64,000 nucleotides of DNA from Budorcas taxicolor (lineage: Eukaryota > Chordata > Mammalia > Artiodactyla > Bovidae), in contig NW_026291792.1 in assembly GCF_023091745.1 (NCBI RefSeq), positions 868,001 through 932,000 on the forward strand. Reading direction: 5' to 3'. Positions 46,901 to 59,931 of the stretch are shown piece by piece. Position 1 is the stretch's first letter. Each line of letters begins with the position of its first letter. The notes beneath the pieces are model-generated. The model had not been told where the DNA came from. It saw only the letters and a program-made list of their open reading frames with translations, and did not search any database. The translations under genes and the position numbers were made by a program.

Positions 46901-49900
46901 TTCCTGGTCAGGAAGCCTAGACGCGAGGCAAGTCTGGGCCAGTCTCGCCCAGGGCAGAGCAGCCTCACGCCAGCAAATCTGCCACATCGGGGCTCTGAGC
47001 AGAGCTGGAGCTCTGCCGTACTGGAGGCGCCCTGGGCTCCGCCCAAGAGGTGATTGCAGCCACAAGCAGCTGGGCTGCCTCCTCTTCCCCCGAGGAGGCT
47101 AGCTGCCCCCATGCTGTGCAATAGGCTTCCAGGAGGGGGCGCCCCGCGCTTCCTGCAGGTCTTGGCTTAGGGGCTGCTTCGCCTGAGCTGGGGCTGTGGG
47201 CTGGAGCCCAGACACGCAGGGGCAGGCCCCAACCACCTGCACACGTCTCTGCTGGGGAGGAGAGCGCTAGGGAAATGACGTCTGTCAGGCAACTTCTGGG
47301 TGCCCACGGAGTCAGCCTCCGGGTGTGTGGGGCTGCAGACCACAGCCAGGGGACCTGGGAGCCTTGTGCTCTCCGTGCGGCGCTGAGTCTGGGCGGCCAA
47401 GCAACCGCTGGAGGAGCCCTGCACTTGCCCTCCCCTTCCTCTAATAGAGACCTCACTGCTGGAGCGCTTGGCAGGGTGCAAGGCACCGACCCCAAAGCCG
47501 TCCCGAAGGACGCCTGGGGCCTGGCTGCAAAGGCAAGGCAGGAGCGGAGCTGAGGCCAGGAAGGCGCCAGTGGCCTCTCCCAGCATCGCACAGCCTGCTC
47601 CTTCCTGGGCAGGAAGTCTAGCAGCGAGGCAACCTGGGCAAGTCTCGCCCAGGGCAGAGCAGCCACGCACAAGGAACTTGACTAGATCCGGCCTCTGAGC
47701 AGAGATGGAGCTCTGCCGTATTGGAGGCGCACTGCGCTCCGCCAAAGGGATTGCAGCCACAAGCAGCTGGGCTTCCTCCTCTTCCCCCGAGGAGCCTCGC
47801 TGCCCGCATGCTGTGCACTAGGCTTCCAGGAGGGGGCGCCCCGCTCTTCCTGCAGGTCTTGGCTCAGGGGCTGCTTCGCCTGAGCTGGGGCTGTGGGCGG
47901 GAGCCCAGACACGCAGGGGCAGGCCCCAACCACCAGCACACGTCTCTGCTGGGGAGGAGAGCGCTAGGGAAATGACGTCTGTCAGGCAACTTCTGGGTGC
48001 CCACGGAGTCAGCCTCCGGGTGTGTGGGGCTGCAGACCACAGCCAGGGGACCTGGGAGCCTTGTGCTCTCCGAGCGGCGCTGAGTCTGGGCAGCCAAGCA
48101 ACCGCTGGAGGAGCCCTGCACTTGCCCTCCCCTTCCTCTAATAGAGCCCTCACTGCTGGTGCGCTTGGCAGGGTGCAAGGCACCGACCCCAAAGCCGTCC
48201 CCAAGGACGCCTGGAGCCTGGCTGTAAAGGCAAGGCAGGAGCGGAGCTGAGGCCAGGAAGGCGCCAGTGGCCTCTTCCCGCATCGCACAGCCTGCTCCTT
48301 CCTGGGCAGGAAGGCTAGCAGCGAGGCAAGCCTGGGCAAGTCTCGCCCAGGGCCGAGCAGCCTCGCGCAAGGAACTTGACTAGATCCGGCCTCTGAGCAG
48401 ACCTGGAGCTCTGCCGTACTGGAGGCGCACTCGGCTCCACAAGAGCAGGGATTGCAGCTGCAAGCGGCTTCGCTCCCCCAACTCTTCCAAGGAGGCTTCC
48501 TTCCCCGCGAACTGTGCACGTGGCTTCCAGGCAGGGACGCCCGGCGCCTCCTGCAGGCTCAGGGTCTGCTTCCCCTGAGCTGGGGCTGTGGGCGGGAGCC
48601 GAGACACGCAGGGGCAGGCCCCAACCTCCTGCACACGTCTCTGCTGGGGAGGAGAGCGCTAGGGAAATGACGTCTGTCAGGCACCTTCTGGGCGCTCACG
48701 GAGTCAGCTTCCGGGTGTGTGGGGCTGCCGACCACAGCCAGGGGCCCTGGGAGCCTGGTGCTCTCCGTGCTGTGCTGAGTCTGGGCGGCCAAGCAACCGC
48801 TGGTGGAGCCCTGCAGTTGCCATTCCCTTTCCTATGACAGAGCTCTCACTGTTGGAGCCCTTGGCAGTGTGCAACACACCGGCCCCTAAACCCACTGCAA
48901 GGACGCCTGGGGAATATGTGCAAAGGCAAGGCAGGAGCGGAGCTGAGGCCAGGAAGGCGCCAGTGGCCTCTCCCAGCATCGCACAGCCTGCTCCTTCCTG
49001 GGCAGGAAGGCTAGCAGCGAGGCAACCTGGGCAAGTCTCGCCCAGGGCAGAGCAGCCACGCACAAGGAACTTGACTAGATCCGGCCTCTGAGCAGAGATG
49101 GAGCTCTGCCGTATTGGAGGCGCACTGCGCTCCGCCAAAGGGATTGCAGCCACAAGCAGCTGGGCTTCCTCCTCTTCCCCCGAGGAGCCTCGCTGCCCGC
49201 ATGCTGTGCACTAGGCTTCCAGGAGGGGGCGCCCCGCTCTTCCTGCAGGTCTTGGCTCAGGGGCTGCTTCGCCTGAGCTGGGGCTGTGGGCGGGAGCCCA
49301 GACACGCAGGGGCAGGCCCCAACCACCAGCACACGTCTCTGCTGGGGAGGAGAGCGCTAGGGAAATGACGTCTGTCAGGCAACTTCTGGGTGCCCACGGA
49401 GTCAGCCTCCGGGTGTGTGGGGCTGCAGACCACAGCCAGGGGACCTGGGAGCCTTGTGCTCTCCGAGCGGCGCTGAGTCTGGGCAGCCAAGCAACCGCTG
49501 GAGGAGCCCTGCACTTGCCCTCCCCTTCCTCTAATAGAGCCCTCACTGCTGGAGCGCTTGGCAGGGTGCAAGGCACCGACCCCAAAGCCGTCCCCAAGGA
49601 CGCCTGGAGCCTGGCTGTAAAGGCAAGGCAGGAGCGGAGCTGAGGCCAGGAAGGCGCCAGTGGCCTCTCCCAGCATCGCACAGCCTGCTCCTTCCTGGGC
49701 AGGAAGGCTAGCAGCGAGGCAAGCCTGGGCAAGTCTCGCCCAGGGCCGAGCAGCCTCGCGCAAGGAACTTGACTAGATCCGGCCTCTGAGCAGACCTGGA
49801 GCTCTGCCGTACTGGAGGCGCACTCGGCTCCACAAGAGCAGGGATTGCAGCTGCAAGCGGCTTCGCTCCCCCAACTCTTCCAAGGAGGCTTCCTTCCCCG

Positions 49901-50760
49901 CGAACTGTGCACGTGGCTTCCAGGCAGGGACGCCCGGCGCCTCCTGCAGGCTCAGGGTCTGCTTCCCCTGAGCTGGGGCTGTGGGCGGGAGCCGAGACAC
50001 GCAGGGGCAGGCCCCAACCTCCTGCACACGTCTCTGCTGGGGAGGAGAGCGCTAGGGAAATGACGTCTGTCAGGCACCTTCTGGGCGCTCACGGAGTCAG
50101 CTTCCGGGTGTGTGGGGCTGCCGACCACAGCCAGGGGCCCTGGGAGCCTGGTGCTCTCCGTGCTGTGCTGAGTCTGGGCGGCCAAGCAACCGCTGGTGGA
50201 GCCCTGCAGTTGCCATTCCCTTTCCTATGACAGAGCTCTCACTGTTGGAGCCCTTGGCAGTGTGCAACACACCGGCCCCTAAACCCACTGCAAGGACGCC
50301 TGGGGAATATGTGCAAAGGCAAGGCAGGAATGGAGCTGAGGCCAGGAAGGCGCCTGTAGCGTCTCCCAGTCTCGCGCAGCCTGCTCCTTCCTGGTCAGGA
50401 AGCCTAGACGCGAGGCAAGTCTGGGCCAGGCTCGCCCAGGGCAGAGCAGCCTCACGCCAGCAACTCTGCCACATCGGGCCTCTGAGCAGAGCTGGAGCTC
50501 TGCCGTACTGGAGGCGCCCTGGGCTCCACCAAAGGGATTGCAGCCACAAGCAGCTGGGCTTCCTCCTCTTCCCCCGAGGAGCCTCGCTGCCCGCATGCTG
50601 TGCACTAGGCTTCCAGGAGGGGGCGCCCCGCGCTTCCTGCAGGTCTTGGCTCAGGGGCTGCTTCGCCTGAGCTGGGGCTGTGGGCGGGAGCCCAGACACG
50701 CAGGGGCAGGCCCCAACCACCTGCACACGTCTCTGCTGGGGAGGAGAGCGCTAGGGAAAT
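44000..50760. repeat. HOR-D: 3,487-bp pentamer made of 1,393- and 2,094-bp blocks
   Basis: Four monomers of 694-695 bp share a 6-bp deletion that turns GCAGGTCTTGGCTCAGG into GCAGGCTCAGG, at about 45067, 46460, 48554 and 49947. The spacings are 1,393, 2,094 and 1,393 bp, so the block between the first and third is repeated at 3,487 bp. Other shared marks are CACCAGCACACG, GGCTGTAAAGGC, AGAGATGGAGCTC with GTATTGGAGGC, and CTGTTGGAGCCC. The segment near 44180-44900 is repeated near 46970-47690, four monomers away. This is an irregular domain shaped by successive unequal exchanges of different lengths. Confidence 0.85.
45595..45637 (+). other. Alpha-to-beta switch at the conserved core (HOR-D)
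   Basis: The left flank is alpha (AACTTGACTAGATCCGG) and the right flank is beta (GATTGCAGCCACAAGC). The core carries the private AGAGATGGAGCTC and GTATTGGAGG, which differ from HOR-C. The event may be related to the HOR-C one and then diverged. It is repeated near 47689 and 49082. Confidence 0.75.
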
Positions 50761-51189
50761 GACGTCTGTCAGGCAATTTCTGGGTGCCCACGGAGTCAGC
50801 CTCCGGGTGTGTGGGGCTGCAGACCACAGCCAGGGGACCTGGGAGCCTTGTGCTCTCCGAACGGCGCTGAGTCTGGGCAGCCAAGCAACCGCTGGAGGAG
50901 CCCTGCACTTGCCCTCCCCTTCCTCTAATAGAGCCCTCACTGCTGGAGCGCTTGGCAGGGTGCAAGGCACCGACCCCAAATCCGTCCCCAAGGACGCCTG
51001 GGGCCTGGCTGCAAAGGCAAGGCAGGAGCGGAGCTGAGGCCAGGAAGGCGCCAGTGGCCTCTCCCAGCATCGCACAGCCTGCTCCTTCCTGGGCAGGAAG
51101 GCTAGCAGCGAGGCAAGCCTGGGCAAGTCTCGCCCAGGGCCGAGCAGCCTCGCGCAAGGAACTTGACTAGATCCGGCCTCTGAGCAGAC
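50761..51189. repeat. Partial alpha monomer joining HOR-D and HOR-E
   Basis: This is an ordinary alpha first half (GGCAATTTCTGGGTGCCC, CTCTAATAG, CAGTGGCCTC) with minor private changes such as CCCCAAATCCGTCCCC. It ends at the point where the HOR-E copy begins. I see nothing else in it. Confidence 0.6.
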
Positions 51190-54100
51190 CTGGAGCTCTG
51201 CCGTACTGGAGGCGCACTCGGCTCCACAAGAGCAGGGATTGCAGCTGCAAGCGGCTTCGCTCCCCCGACTCTTCCAAGGAGGCTTGCTTCCCCGCGAACT
51301 GTGCACGTGGCTTCCAGGCAGGGACACCCCGCGCCTCCTGCAGGTCTTGGCTCAGGGGCCGCTTCCCCTGAGCTGGGGCTGTGGGCGGGAGCCCAGACAC
51401 GCAGGGGCAGGCCCCAACCTCCTGCACACGTCTCTGCTGGGGAGGAGAGCACTCGGGAAATGACGTCTGTCAGGCACCTTCTGGGCGCTCACGGAGTCAG
51501 CCTCTGGGTGTGTGGGGCTGCCTACCCCAGCCAGGGGCCCTGGGAGCCTGGTGCTCTCCGTGCTGTGCTGAGTCTGGGCGGCCAAGCAACCGCTGGTGGA
51601 TCCCTGCAGTTGCCATTCCCCTCCCTATGACAGAGCTCTCACTGCTGGAGCCCTTGGCAGTGAGCAACACACCGGCTCCTAAACCCACTGCAAGGACGCC
51701 TGGGGACTATGTGCAAAGGCAAGGCAGGAGTGGAGCTGAGGCCAGGAAGGCGCCTGTAGCGTCTCCCAGTCGCACGCAGCCTGCTCCTTCCTGGTCAGGA
51801 AGCCTAGACGCGAGGCAAGTCTGGGCCAGGCTCGCCCAGGGCAGAGCAGCCTCACGCCAGCAACTCTGCCACATCGGGCCTCTGAGCAGAGCTGGAGCTC
51901 TGCCGTACTGGAGGCGGCCTGGGCTCCGACCAAGAGGTGATTGCAGCCACACGCAGCTGGGCTGCCTCCTCTTCCCCCGAGGAGGCTCGCTGCCAGCATG
52001 CTGTGCACTAGGCTTCCAGGAGGGGGCGCCCCGCGCTTCCTGCAGGTCTTGGCTCAGGGGCTGCTTCGCCTGAGCTGTGGCAGAGGGCGGGAGCCCAGAC
52101 ACGCAAGGGCAGGCCCCAACCACCTGCACACGTCTCTGCTGGGGAGGAGAGCGCTAGGGAAATGACGTCTGTCAGGCAACTTCTGGGTGCCAACGGAGTC
52201 AGCCTCCGGGTGTGTGGGGCTGCAGACCACAGCCAGGGGACCTGGGAGCCTTGTGCTCTCCGTGCGGCTCTGAGTATGTGGGGCCAAGAAACCGCTGGAG
52301 GGGCCCTGTACTTGCCCTCCCCTTCCTCTAATAGAGCCTTCACTGCTGGAGCGCGTGGCAGGGTGCAAGGCACCGACCCCAAAGCCGTCCCCAAGGACGC
52401 CTGGGGCCTGGCCTCAAAGGCAAGGCAGGAGCGGAGCTGAGGCCAGGAAGGCACAAGTGGCCTCTCCCAGCATCGCACAGCCTGCTCCTTCCTGGGCAGC
52501 AAGGCTAGCAGCGAGGCAAGCCTGGGCAAGTCTCGTCCAGGGCAGAGCAGCCTCACGCAAGGAACTTGACAATATCCGGCCTCTGAGCAGAGCTGGAGCT
52601 CTGCCGTACTGGAGGCGCACCGGCTCCGCAAGAGCAGGGATTGTCACTGCAAGCAGCCTGGCTCCCCCGACTCTTCCAAGGAGGCTTGCTTCCCCGTGAA
52701 CGGTGCACCTGGCTTCCAGGCAGGGACGCCCTGCGCCTCCTGCAGGTCTTGGCTCAAGGTCCGCTTCCCCTGAGCTGAGTCTCAGGGCGGGAGCCCAGAC
52801 ACGCAGGGGCAGGCCCCAACCTCCTGCACACCTCTCTGCTGGGGAGGAGAGCACTCGGGAAATGACGTCTGTCAGGCACCTTCTGGGCGCTCACGGAGTC
52901 AGCCTCCGTGTGTGTGGGGCTGCAGACCCCAGCCAGGGACCCTGGGAGCCAGGTGCTCTCCGTGCTGTGCTGACTCTGGGCGGCCAAACAACCGCTGGTG
53001 GAGCCCTGCAGTTGCCATTCCCTTCCCTATGACATAGCTCTCACTGCTGGAGCCCTTGGCAGTGTGCAACACACCGGCCCCTAAACCCACTGCATGGACG
53101 CCTGGGGTCTATGTGCAAAGGCAAGGCAGGAGTGGAGCTGAGGCCAGGAAGGCGCCTGTAGCGTCTCCCAGTCTCGCTCAGCCTGCTCCTTCCTGGTCAG
53201 GAATACTAGACGCGAGGCAAGTCTGGGCAAGGCTCGCCCAGGGCAGAGCAGCCTCACGCCAGCAACTCTGCCACATCGGGCCTCTGAACAGAGCTGGAGC
53301 TCTGCCGTACTGGAGGCGCACTGGGCTCCGCCCAAGGGATTGCAGCCACAAGCAGCTGGGCTGCCTCCTCTTCCCCCGAGGAGGCTCGCTGCCAGCATGC
53401 TGTGCACTAGGCTTCCAGGAGGGGGCGCCCCGCGCTTCCTGCAGGTCTTGGCTCAGGGGCTGCTTCGCCTGAGCTGTGGCAGAGGGCGGGAGCCCAGACA
53501 CGCAAGGGCAGGCCCCAACCACCTGCACACGTCTCTGCTGGGGAGGAGAGCGCTAGGGAAATGACGTCTGTCAGGCAACTTCTGGGCGCTCACGGAGTCA
53601 GCCTCCGGGTGTGTGGGGCTGCAGACCACAGCCAGGGGACCTGGGAGCCTTGTGCACTCCATGCGGCGCTGAGTCTGGGCGAGCAAACAACCCCTGGAGG
53701 AGCCCTGCACTTGCCCTCCCCTTCCTCTAATAGAGCCCTCACTGCTGGAGCGCTTGGCAGGGTGCAAGGCACCGACCCCAAAGCCGTCCCCAAGGACGCC
53801 TGGGGCCTGGCTGCAAAGGCAAGGCAGGAGCGGAGCTGAGGCCAGGAAGGCGCCTGTAGCGTCTCACAGTCTCGCGCAGCCTGCTCCTTCCTGGTCAGGA
53901 AGCCTAGACGCGAGGCAAGTCTGGGCCAGGCTCGCCCAGGTAAGAGCAGCCTCACGCCAGCAACTCTGCCACATCGGGCCTCTGAGCAAAGCTGGAGCTC
54001 TGCCGTACTGGAGGCAAACTGGGCTCCGCCCAAGGGATTGCTGCCACACGCAGCTGGGGTGCCTCCCCTTCCCCCGAGGACGCTCCCTGCCAGCATGCTG

Positions 54101-55388
54101 TGCACTAGGCTTCAAGGAGAGGGCGCAGCGGGCTTCCTGAAGGTCTTGGCTCAGGGGCTGCTTCGCCTGAGCTGGGGCTGTGGGCGGGAGCCCAGACACG
54201 CAGGGGCAGGCCCCAACCACCTGCACACGTCTCTGCTGGGGAGGAGAGCCCCAGGGAAATGACGTCTGTCAGGCAACTTCTGGGTGCCCACGGAGTCAGC
54301 CTCCGGGTGTGTGGGGCTGCAGACCACAGCCAGGGGACCTGGGAGCCTTGTGCTCTCCGTGCGGCGCTGAGTCTGGGCGGCCAAGCAAGCGCGGGAGGAG
54401 CCCTGCACTTGCCCTCCCCTTCCTCTAATAGAGCCCTCACTGCTGGAGCGCCTGGCAGGGTGAAGGCACCGACCCCAAAGCCGTCCCCAAGGACGCCTGG
54501 GGCCTGGCTGCTAAGGCAAGGCAGGAGCGGAGCTGAGGCCAGGAAGGCGCCAGTGGCCTCTCCCAGCATCGCACAGCCTGCTCCTTCCTGGGCAGGAAGG
54601 CTAGCAGCGAGGCAAGCCTGGGCAAGTCTCGCCCAGGGCAGAGCAGCCTCACGCAAGGAACTTGACAAGATCCGGCCTCTGAGCAGAGCTGGAGCTCTGC
54701 CGTACTGGAGGCGCACCGGCTCCGCAAGAGCAGGGCTTGCACTGCAAGCGGCTTGGCTCCCCCGACTCTTCCAAGGAGGCTTGCTTCCCCGTGAACGGTG
54801 CACGTGGCTTCAAGGCAGGGACGCCCTGCGCCTCCTGCAGGTCTTGGCTCAGGGGCCGCTTCCCCTGAGCTGGGGCTGTGGGCGGGAGCCCAGACACGCA
54901 GGGGCAGGCCCCAACCTCCTGCACACGTCTCTGCTGGGGAGGAGAGCACTCGGGAAATGACGTCTGTCAGGCACCTTCTGGGCGCTCACGGAGTCAGCCT
55001 CCGGGTGTGTGGGGCTGCAGACCCCAGCCAGGGGCCCTGGGAGCCTGGTGTTCTCCGTGCAGCGCTGAGTCTGGGCGGCCACGCAACCGCTCTAGGAGCC
55101 CTGCAGTTGCCATTCCCTTCCCTATGACAGAGCTCTCACTGCTGGAGCCCTTGGCAGTGTGCAACACACCGGCCCCTAAACCCACTGCAAGGACGCCTGG
55201 GGACTATGTGCAAAGGCAAGGCAGGAGTGGAGCTGAGGCCAGGAAGGCGCCTGTAGCGTCTCCCAGTCTGGCGCAGCCTGCTCCTTCCTGGTCAGGAAGC
55301 CTTGACGCGAGGCAAGTCTGGGCCAGACTCGCCCAGGGCAGAGCAGCCTCACGCCAGCAACTCTGCCACATCGGGCCTCTGAGCAGAG
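51190..55388 (+). repeat. HOR-E copy 1, 4,199-bp hexamer
   Basis: Six monomers (landmarks 51462, 52164, 52864, 53563, 54261, 54959) with spacings 702, 700, 699, 698, 698 and 702 are repeated in the same order as copy 2. Private marks include GGCTGCCTACCCC, GAGCAACACACCGGCTCC, GTCGCACGCAGCC, GAGTATGTGGGGCCAAG, GAGCTGTGGCAGAGGGC, GGGCGAGCAAACAACCCC and GGCCACGCAACCGC. Internally, two beta units have CTGTGG, which weakens their CENP-B-like sites. Confidence 0.93.
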
Positions 55389-55414
55389 CTGGAGCTCTGC
55401 CGTACTGGAGGCGC
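55373..55414 (+). other. Beta-to-alpha switch marking the HOR-E copy boundary
   Basis: The left flank is beta (CTCTGCCACATCGGG) and the right flank is alpha (GGATTGCAGCTGCAAGC). The same interval is where similarity between the two 4,199-bp copies changes partner, so the duplication breakpoint lies in this shared core. Confidence 0.8.
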
Positions 55415-58400
55415 ACTCGGCTCCACAAGAGCAGGGATTGCAGCTGCAAGCGGCTTCGCTCCCCCGACTCTTCCAAGGAGGCTTGCTTCCCCGCGAACTG
55501 TGCACGTGGCTTCCAGGCAGGGACACCCCGCGCCTCCTGCAGGTCTTGGCTCAGGGGCCGCTTCCCCTGAGCTGGGGCTGTGGGCGGGAGCCCAGACACG
55601 CAGGGGCAGGCCCCAACCTCCTGCACACGTCTCTGCTGGGGAGGAGAGCACTCGGGAAATGACGTCTGTCAGGCACCTTCTGGGCGCTCACGGAGTCAGC
55701 CTCTGGGTGTGTGGGGCTGCCTACCCCAGCCAGGGGCCCTGGGAGCCTGGTGCTCTCCGTGCTGTGCTGAGTCTGGGCGGCCAAGCAACCGCTGGTGGAT
55801 CCCTGCAGTTGCCATTCCCCTCCCTATGACAGAGCTCTCACTGCTGGAGCCCTTGGCAGTGAGCAACACACCGGCTCCTAAACCCACTGCAAGGACGCCT
55901 GGGGACTATGTGCAAAGGCAAGGCAGGAGTGGAGCTGAGGCCAGGAAGGCGCCTGTAGCGTCTCCCAGTCGCACGCAGCCTGCTCCTTCCTGGTCAGGAA
56001 GCCTAGACGCGAGGCAAGTCTGGGCCAGGCTCGCCCAGGGCAGAGCAGCCTCACGCCAGCAACTCTGCCACATCGGGCCTCTGAGCAGAGCTGGAGCTCT
56101 GCCGTACTGGAGGCGGCCTGGGCTCCGACCAAGAGGTGATTGCAGCCACACGCAGCTGGGCTGCCTCCTCTTCCCCCGAGGAGGCTCGCTGCCAGCATGC
56201 TGTGCACTAGGCTTCCAGGAGGGGGCGCCCCGCGCTTCCTGCAGGTCTTGGCTCAGGGGCTGCTTCGCCTGAGCTGTGGCAGAGGGCGGGAGCCCAGACA
56301 CGCAAGGGCAGGCCCCAACCACCTGCACACGTCTCTGCTGGGGAGGAGAGCGCTAGGGAAATGACGTCTGTCAGGCAACTTCTGGGTGCCAACGGAGTCA
56401 GCCTCCGGGTGTGTGGGGCTGCAGACCACAGCCAGGGGACCTGGGAGCCTTGTGCTCTCCGTGCGGCTCTGAGTATGTGGGGCCAAGAAACCGCTGGAGG
56501 GGCCCTGTACTTGCCCTCCCCTTCCTCTAATAGAGCCTTCACTGCTGGAGCGCGTGGCAGGGTGCAAGGCACCGACCCCAAAGCCGTCCCCAAGGACGCC
56601 TGGGGCCTGGCCTCAAAGGCAAGGCAGGAGCGGAGCTGAGGCCAGGAAGGCACAAGTGGCCTCTCCCAGCATCGCACAGCCTGCTCCTTCCTGGGCAGCA
56701 AGGCTAGCAGCGAGGCAAGCCTGGGCAAGTCTCGTCCAGGGCAGAGCAGCCTCACGCAAGGAACTTGACAATATCCGGCCTCTGAGCAGAGCTGGAGCTC
56801 TGCCGTACTGGAGGCGCACCGGCTCCGCAAGAGCAGGGATTGTCACTGCAAGCAGCCTGGCTCCCCCGACTCTTCCAAGGAGGCTTGCTTCCCCGTGAAC
56901 GGTGCACCTGGCTTCCAGGCAGGGACGCCCTGCGCCTCCTGCAGGTCTTGGCTCAAGGTCCGCTTCCCCTGAGCTGAGTCTCAGGGCGGGAGCCCAGACA
57001 CGCAGGGGCAGGCCCCAACCTCCTGCACACCTCTCTGCTGGGGAGGAGAGCACTCGGGAAATGACGTCTGTCAGGCACCTTCTGGGCGCTCACGGAGTCA
57101 GCCTCCGTGTGTGTGGGGCTGCAGACCCCAGCCAGGGACCCTGGGAGCCAGGTGCTCTCCGTGCTGTGCTGACTCTGGGCGGCCAAACAACCGCTGGTGG
57201 AGCCCTGCAGTTGCCATTCCCTTCCCTATGACATAGCTCTCACTGCTGGAGCCCTTGGCAGTGTGCAACACACCGGCCCCTAAACCCACTGCATGGACGC
57301 CTGGGGTCTATGTGCAAAGGCAAGGCAGGAGTGGAGCTGAGGCCAGGAAGGCGCCTGTAGCGTCTCCCAGTCTCGCTCAGCCTGCTCCTTCCTGGTCAGG
57401 AATACTAGACGCGAGGCAAGTCTGGGCAAGGCTCGCCCAGGGCAGAGCAGCCTCACGCCAGCAACTCTGCCACATCGGGCCTCTGAACAGAGCTGGAGCT
57501 CTGCCGTACTGGAGGCGCACTGGGCTCCGCCCAAGGGATTGCAGCCACAAGCAGCTGGGCTGCCTCCTCTTCCCCCGAGGAGGCTCGCTGCCAGCATGCT
57601 GTGCACTAGGCTTCCAGGAGGGGGCGCCCCGCGCTTCCTGCAGGTCTTGGCTCAGGGGCTGCTTCGCCTGAGCTGTGGCAGAGGGCGGGAGCCCAGACAC
57701 GCAAGGGCAGGCCCCAACCACCTGCACACGTCTCTGCTGGGGAGGAGAGCGCTAGGGAAATGACGTCTGTCAGGCCACTTCTGGGCGCTCACGGAGTCAG
57801 CCTCCGGGTGTGTGGGGCTGCAGACCACAGCCAGGGGACCTGGGAGCCTTGTGCACTCCATGCGGCGCTGAGTCTGGGCGAGCAAACAACCCCTGGAGGA
57901 GCCCTGCACTTGCCCTCCCCTTCCTCTAATAGAGCCCTCACTGCTGGAGCGCTTGGCAGGGTGCAAGGCACCGACCCCAAAGCCGTCCCCAAGGACGCCT
58001 GGGGCCTGGCTGCAAAGGCAAGGCAGGAGCGGAGCTGAGGCCAGGAAGGCGCCTGTAGCGTCTCACAGTCTCGCGCAGCCTGCTCCTTCCTGGTCAGGAA
58101 GCCTAGACGCGAGGCAAGTCTGGGCCAGGCTCGCCCAGGTAAGAGCAGCCTCACGCCAGCAACTCTGCCACATCGGGCCTCTGAGCAAAGCTGGAGCTCT
58201 GCCGTACTGGAGGCAAACTGGGCTCCGCCCAAGGGATTGCTGCCACACGCAGCTGGGGTGCCTCCCCTTCCCCCGAGGACGCTCCCTGCCAGCATGCTGT
58301 GCACTAGGCTTCAAGGAGAGGGCGCAGCGGGCTTCCTGAAGGTCTTGGCTCAGGGGCTGCTTCGCCTGAGCTGGGGCTGTGGGCGGGAGCCCAGACACGC

Positions 58401-59613
58401 AGGGGCAGGCCCCAACCACCTGCACACGTCTCTGCTGGGGAGGAGAGCCCCAGGGAAATGACGTCTGTCAGGCAACTTCTGGGTGCCCACGGAGTCAGCC
58501 TCCGGGTGTGTGGGGCTGCAGACCACAGCCAGGGGACCTGGGAGCCTTGTGCTCTCCGTGCGGCGCTGAGTCTGGGCGGCCAAGCAAGCGCGGGAGGAGC
58601 CCTGCACTTGCCCTCCCCTTCCTCTAATAGAGCCCTCACTGCTGGAGCGCCTGGCAGGGTGAAGGCACCGACCCCAAAGCCGTCCCCAAGGACGCCTGGG
58701 GCCTGGCTGCTAAGGCAAGGCAGGAGCGGAGCTGAGGCCAGGAAGGCGCCAGTGGCCTCTCCCAGCATCGCACAGCCTGCTCCTTCCTGGGCAGGAAGGC
58801 TAGCAGCGAGGCAAGCCTGGGCAAGTCTCGCCCAGGGCAGAGCAGCCTCACGCAAGGAACTTGACAAGATCCGGCCTCTGAGCAGAGCTGGAGCTCTGCC
58901 GTACTGGAGGCGCACCGGCTCCGCAAGAGCAGGGCTTGCACTGCAAGCGGCTTGGCTCCCCCGACTCTTCCAAGGAGGCTTGCTTCCCCGTGAACGGTGC
59001 ACGTGGCTTCAAGGCAGGGACGCCCTGCGCCTCCTGCAGGTCTTGGCTCAGGGGCCGCTTCCCCTGAGCTGGGGCTGTGGGCGGGAGCCCAGACACGCAG
59101 GGGCAGGCCCCAACCTCCTGCACACGTCTCTGCTGGGGAGGAGAGCACTCGGGAAATGACGTCTGTCAGGCACCTTCTGGGCGCTCACGGAGTCAGCCTC
59201 CGGGTGTGTGGGGCTGCAGACCCCAGCCAGGGGCCCTGGGAGCCTGGTGTTCTCCGTGCAGCGCTGAGTCTGGGCGGCCACGCAACCGCTCTAGGAGCCC
59301 TGCAGTTGCCATTCCCTTCCCTATGACAGAGCTCTCACTGCTGGAGCCCTTGGCAGTGTGCAACACACCGGCCCCTAAACCCACTGCAAGGACGCCTGGG
59401 GACTATGTGCAAAGGCAAGGCAGGAGTGGAGCTGAGGCCAGGAAGGCGCCTGTAGCGTCTCCCAGTCTGGCGCAGCCTGCTCCTTCCTGGTCAGGAAGCC
59501 TTGACGCGAGGCAAGTCTGGGCCAGACTCGCCCAGGGCAGAGCAGCCTCACGCCAGCAACTCTGCCACATCGGGCCTCTGAGCAGAGCTGGAGCTCTGCC
59601 GTACTGGAGGCGC
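55389..59613 (+). repeat. HOR-E copy 2, 4,199-bp hexamer
   Basis: The landmarks at 55661, 56363, 57063, 57762, 58460 and 59158 are each 4,199 bp beyond those of copy 1. In the stretches compared I found a single difference, an A at 53577 and a C at 57776. Similarity ends near 59613, where copy 2 continues with a beta second half (GGGCTCCGCCC) while the equivalent point in copy 1 crosses into the copy boundary. Such high identity implies a very recent duplication, or an assembly artefact. Confidence 0.92.
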
Positions 59614-59931
59614 ACTGGGCTCCGCCCAAGGGATTGCAGCCACACGCGGCTGGGCTGCCTCCTCTTCCCCCAAGGAGGCTCGCTGCCAGCATGCTGTGCA
59701 ATAGGCTTCCAGGAGGGGGCGCCCCGCGCTTCCTGCAGGTCTTGGCTCAGGGGCTGCTTCGCCTGAGCTGGGGCTGTGGGCGGGAGCCCAGACACGCAGG
59801 GGCAGGCCCCAACCACCTGCACACGTCTCTGCTGGGGAGGCGAGTGCTAGGGAAATGACGTCTGTCAGGCAACTTCTGGGTGCCCACGGAGTCAGCCTCC
59901 GGGTGTGTGGGGCTGCATACCACAGCCAGGG

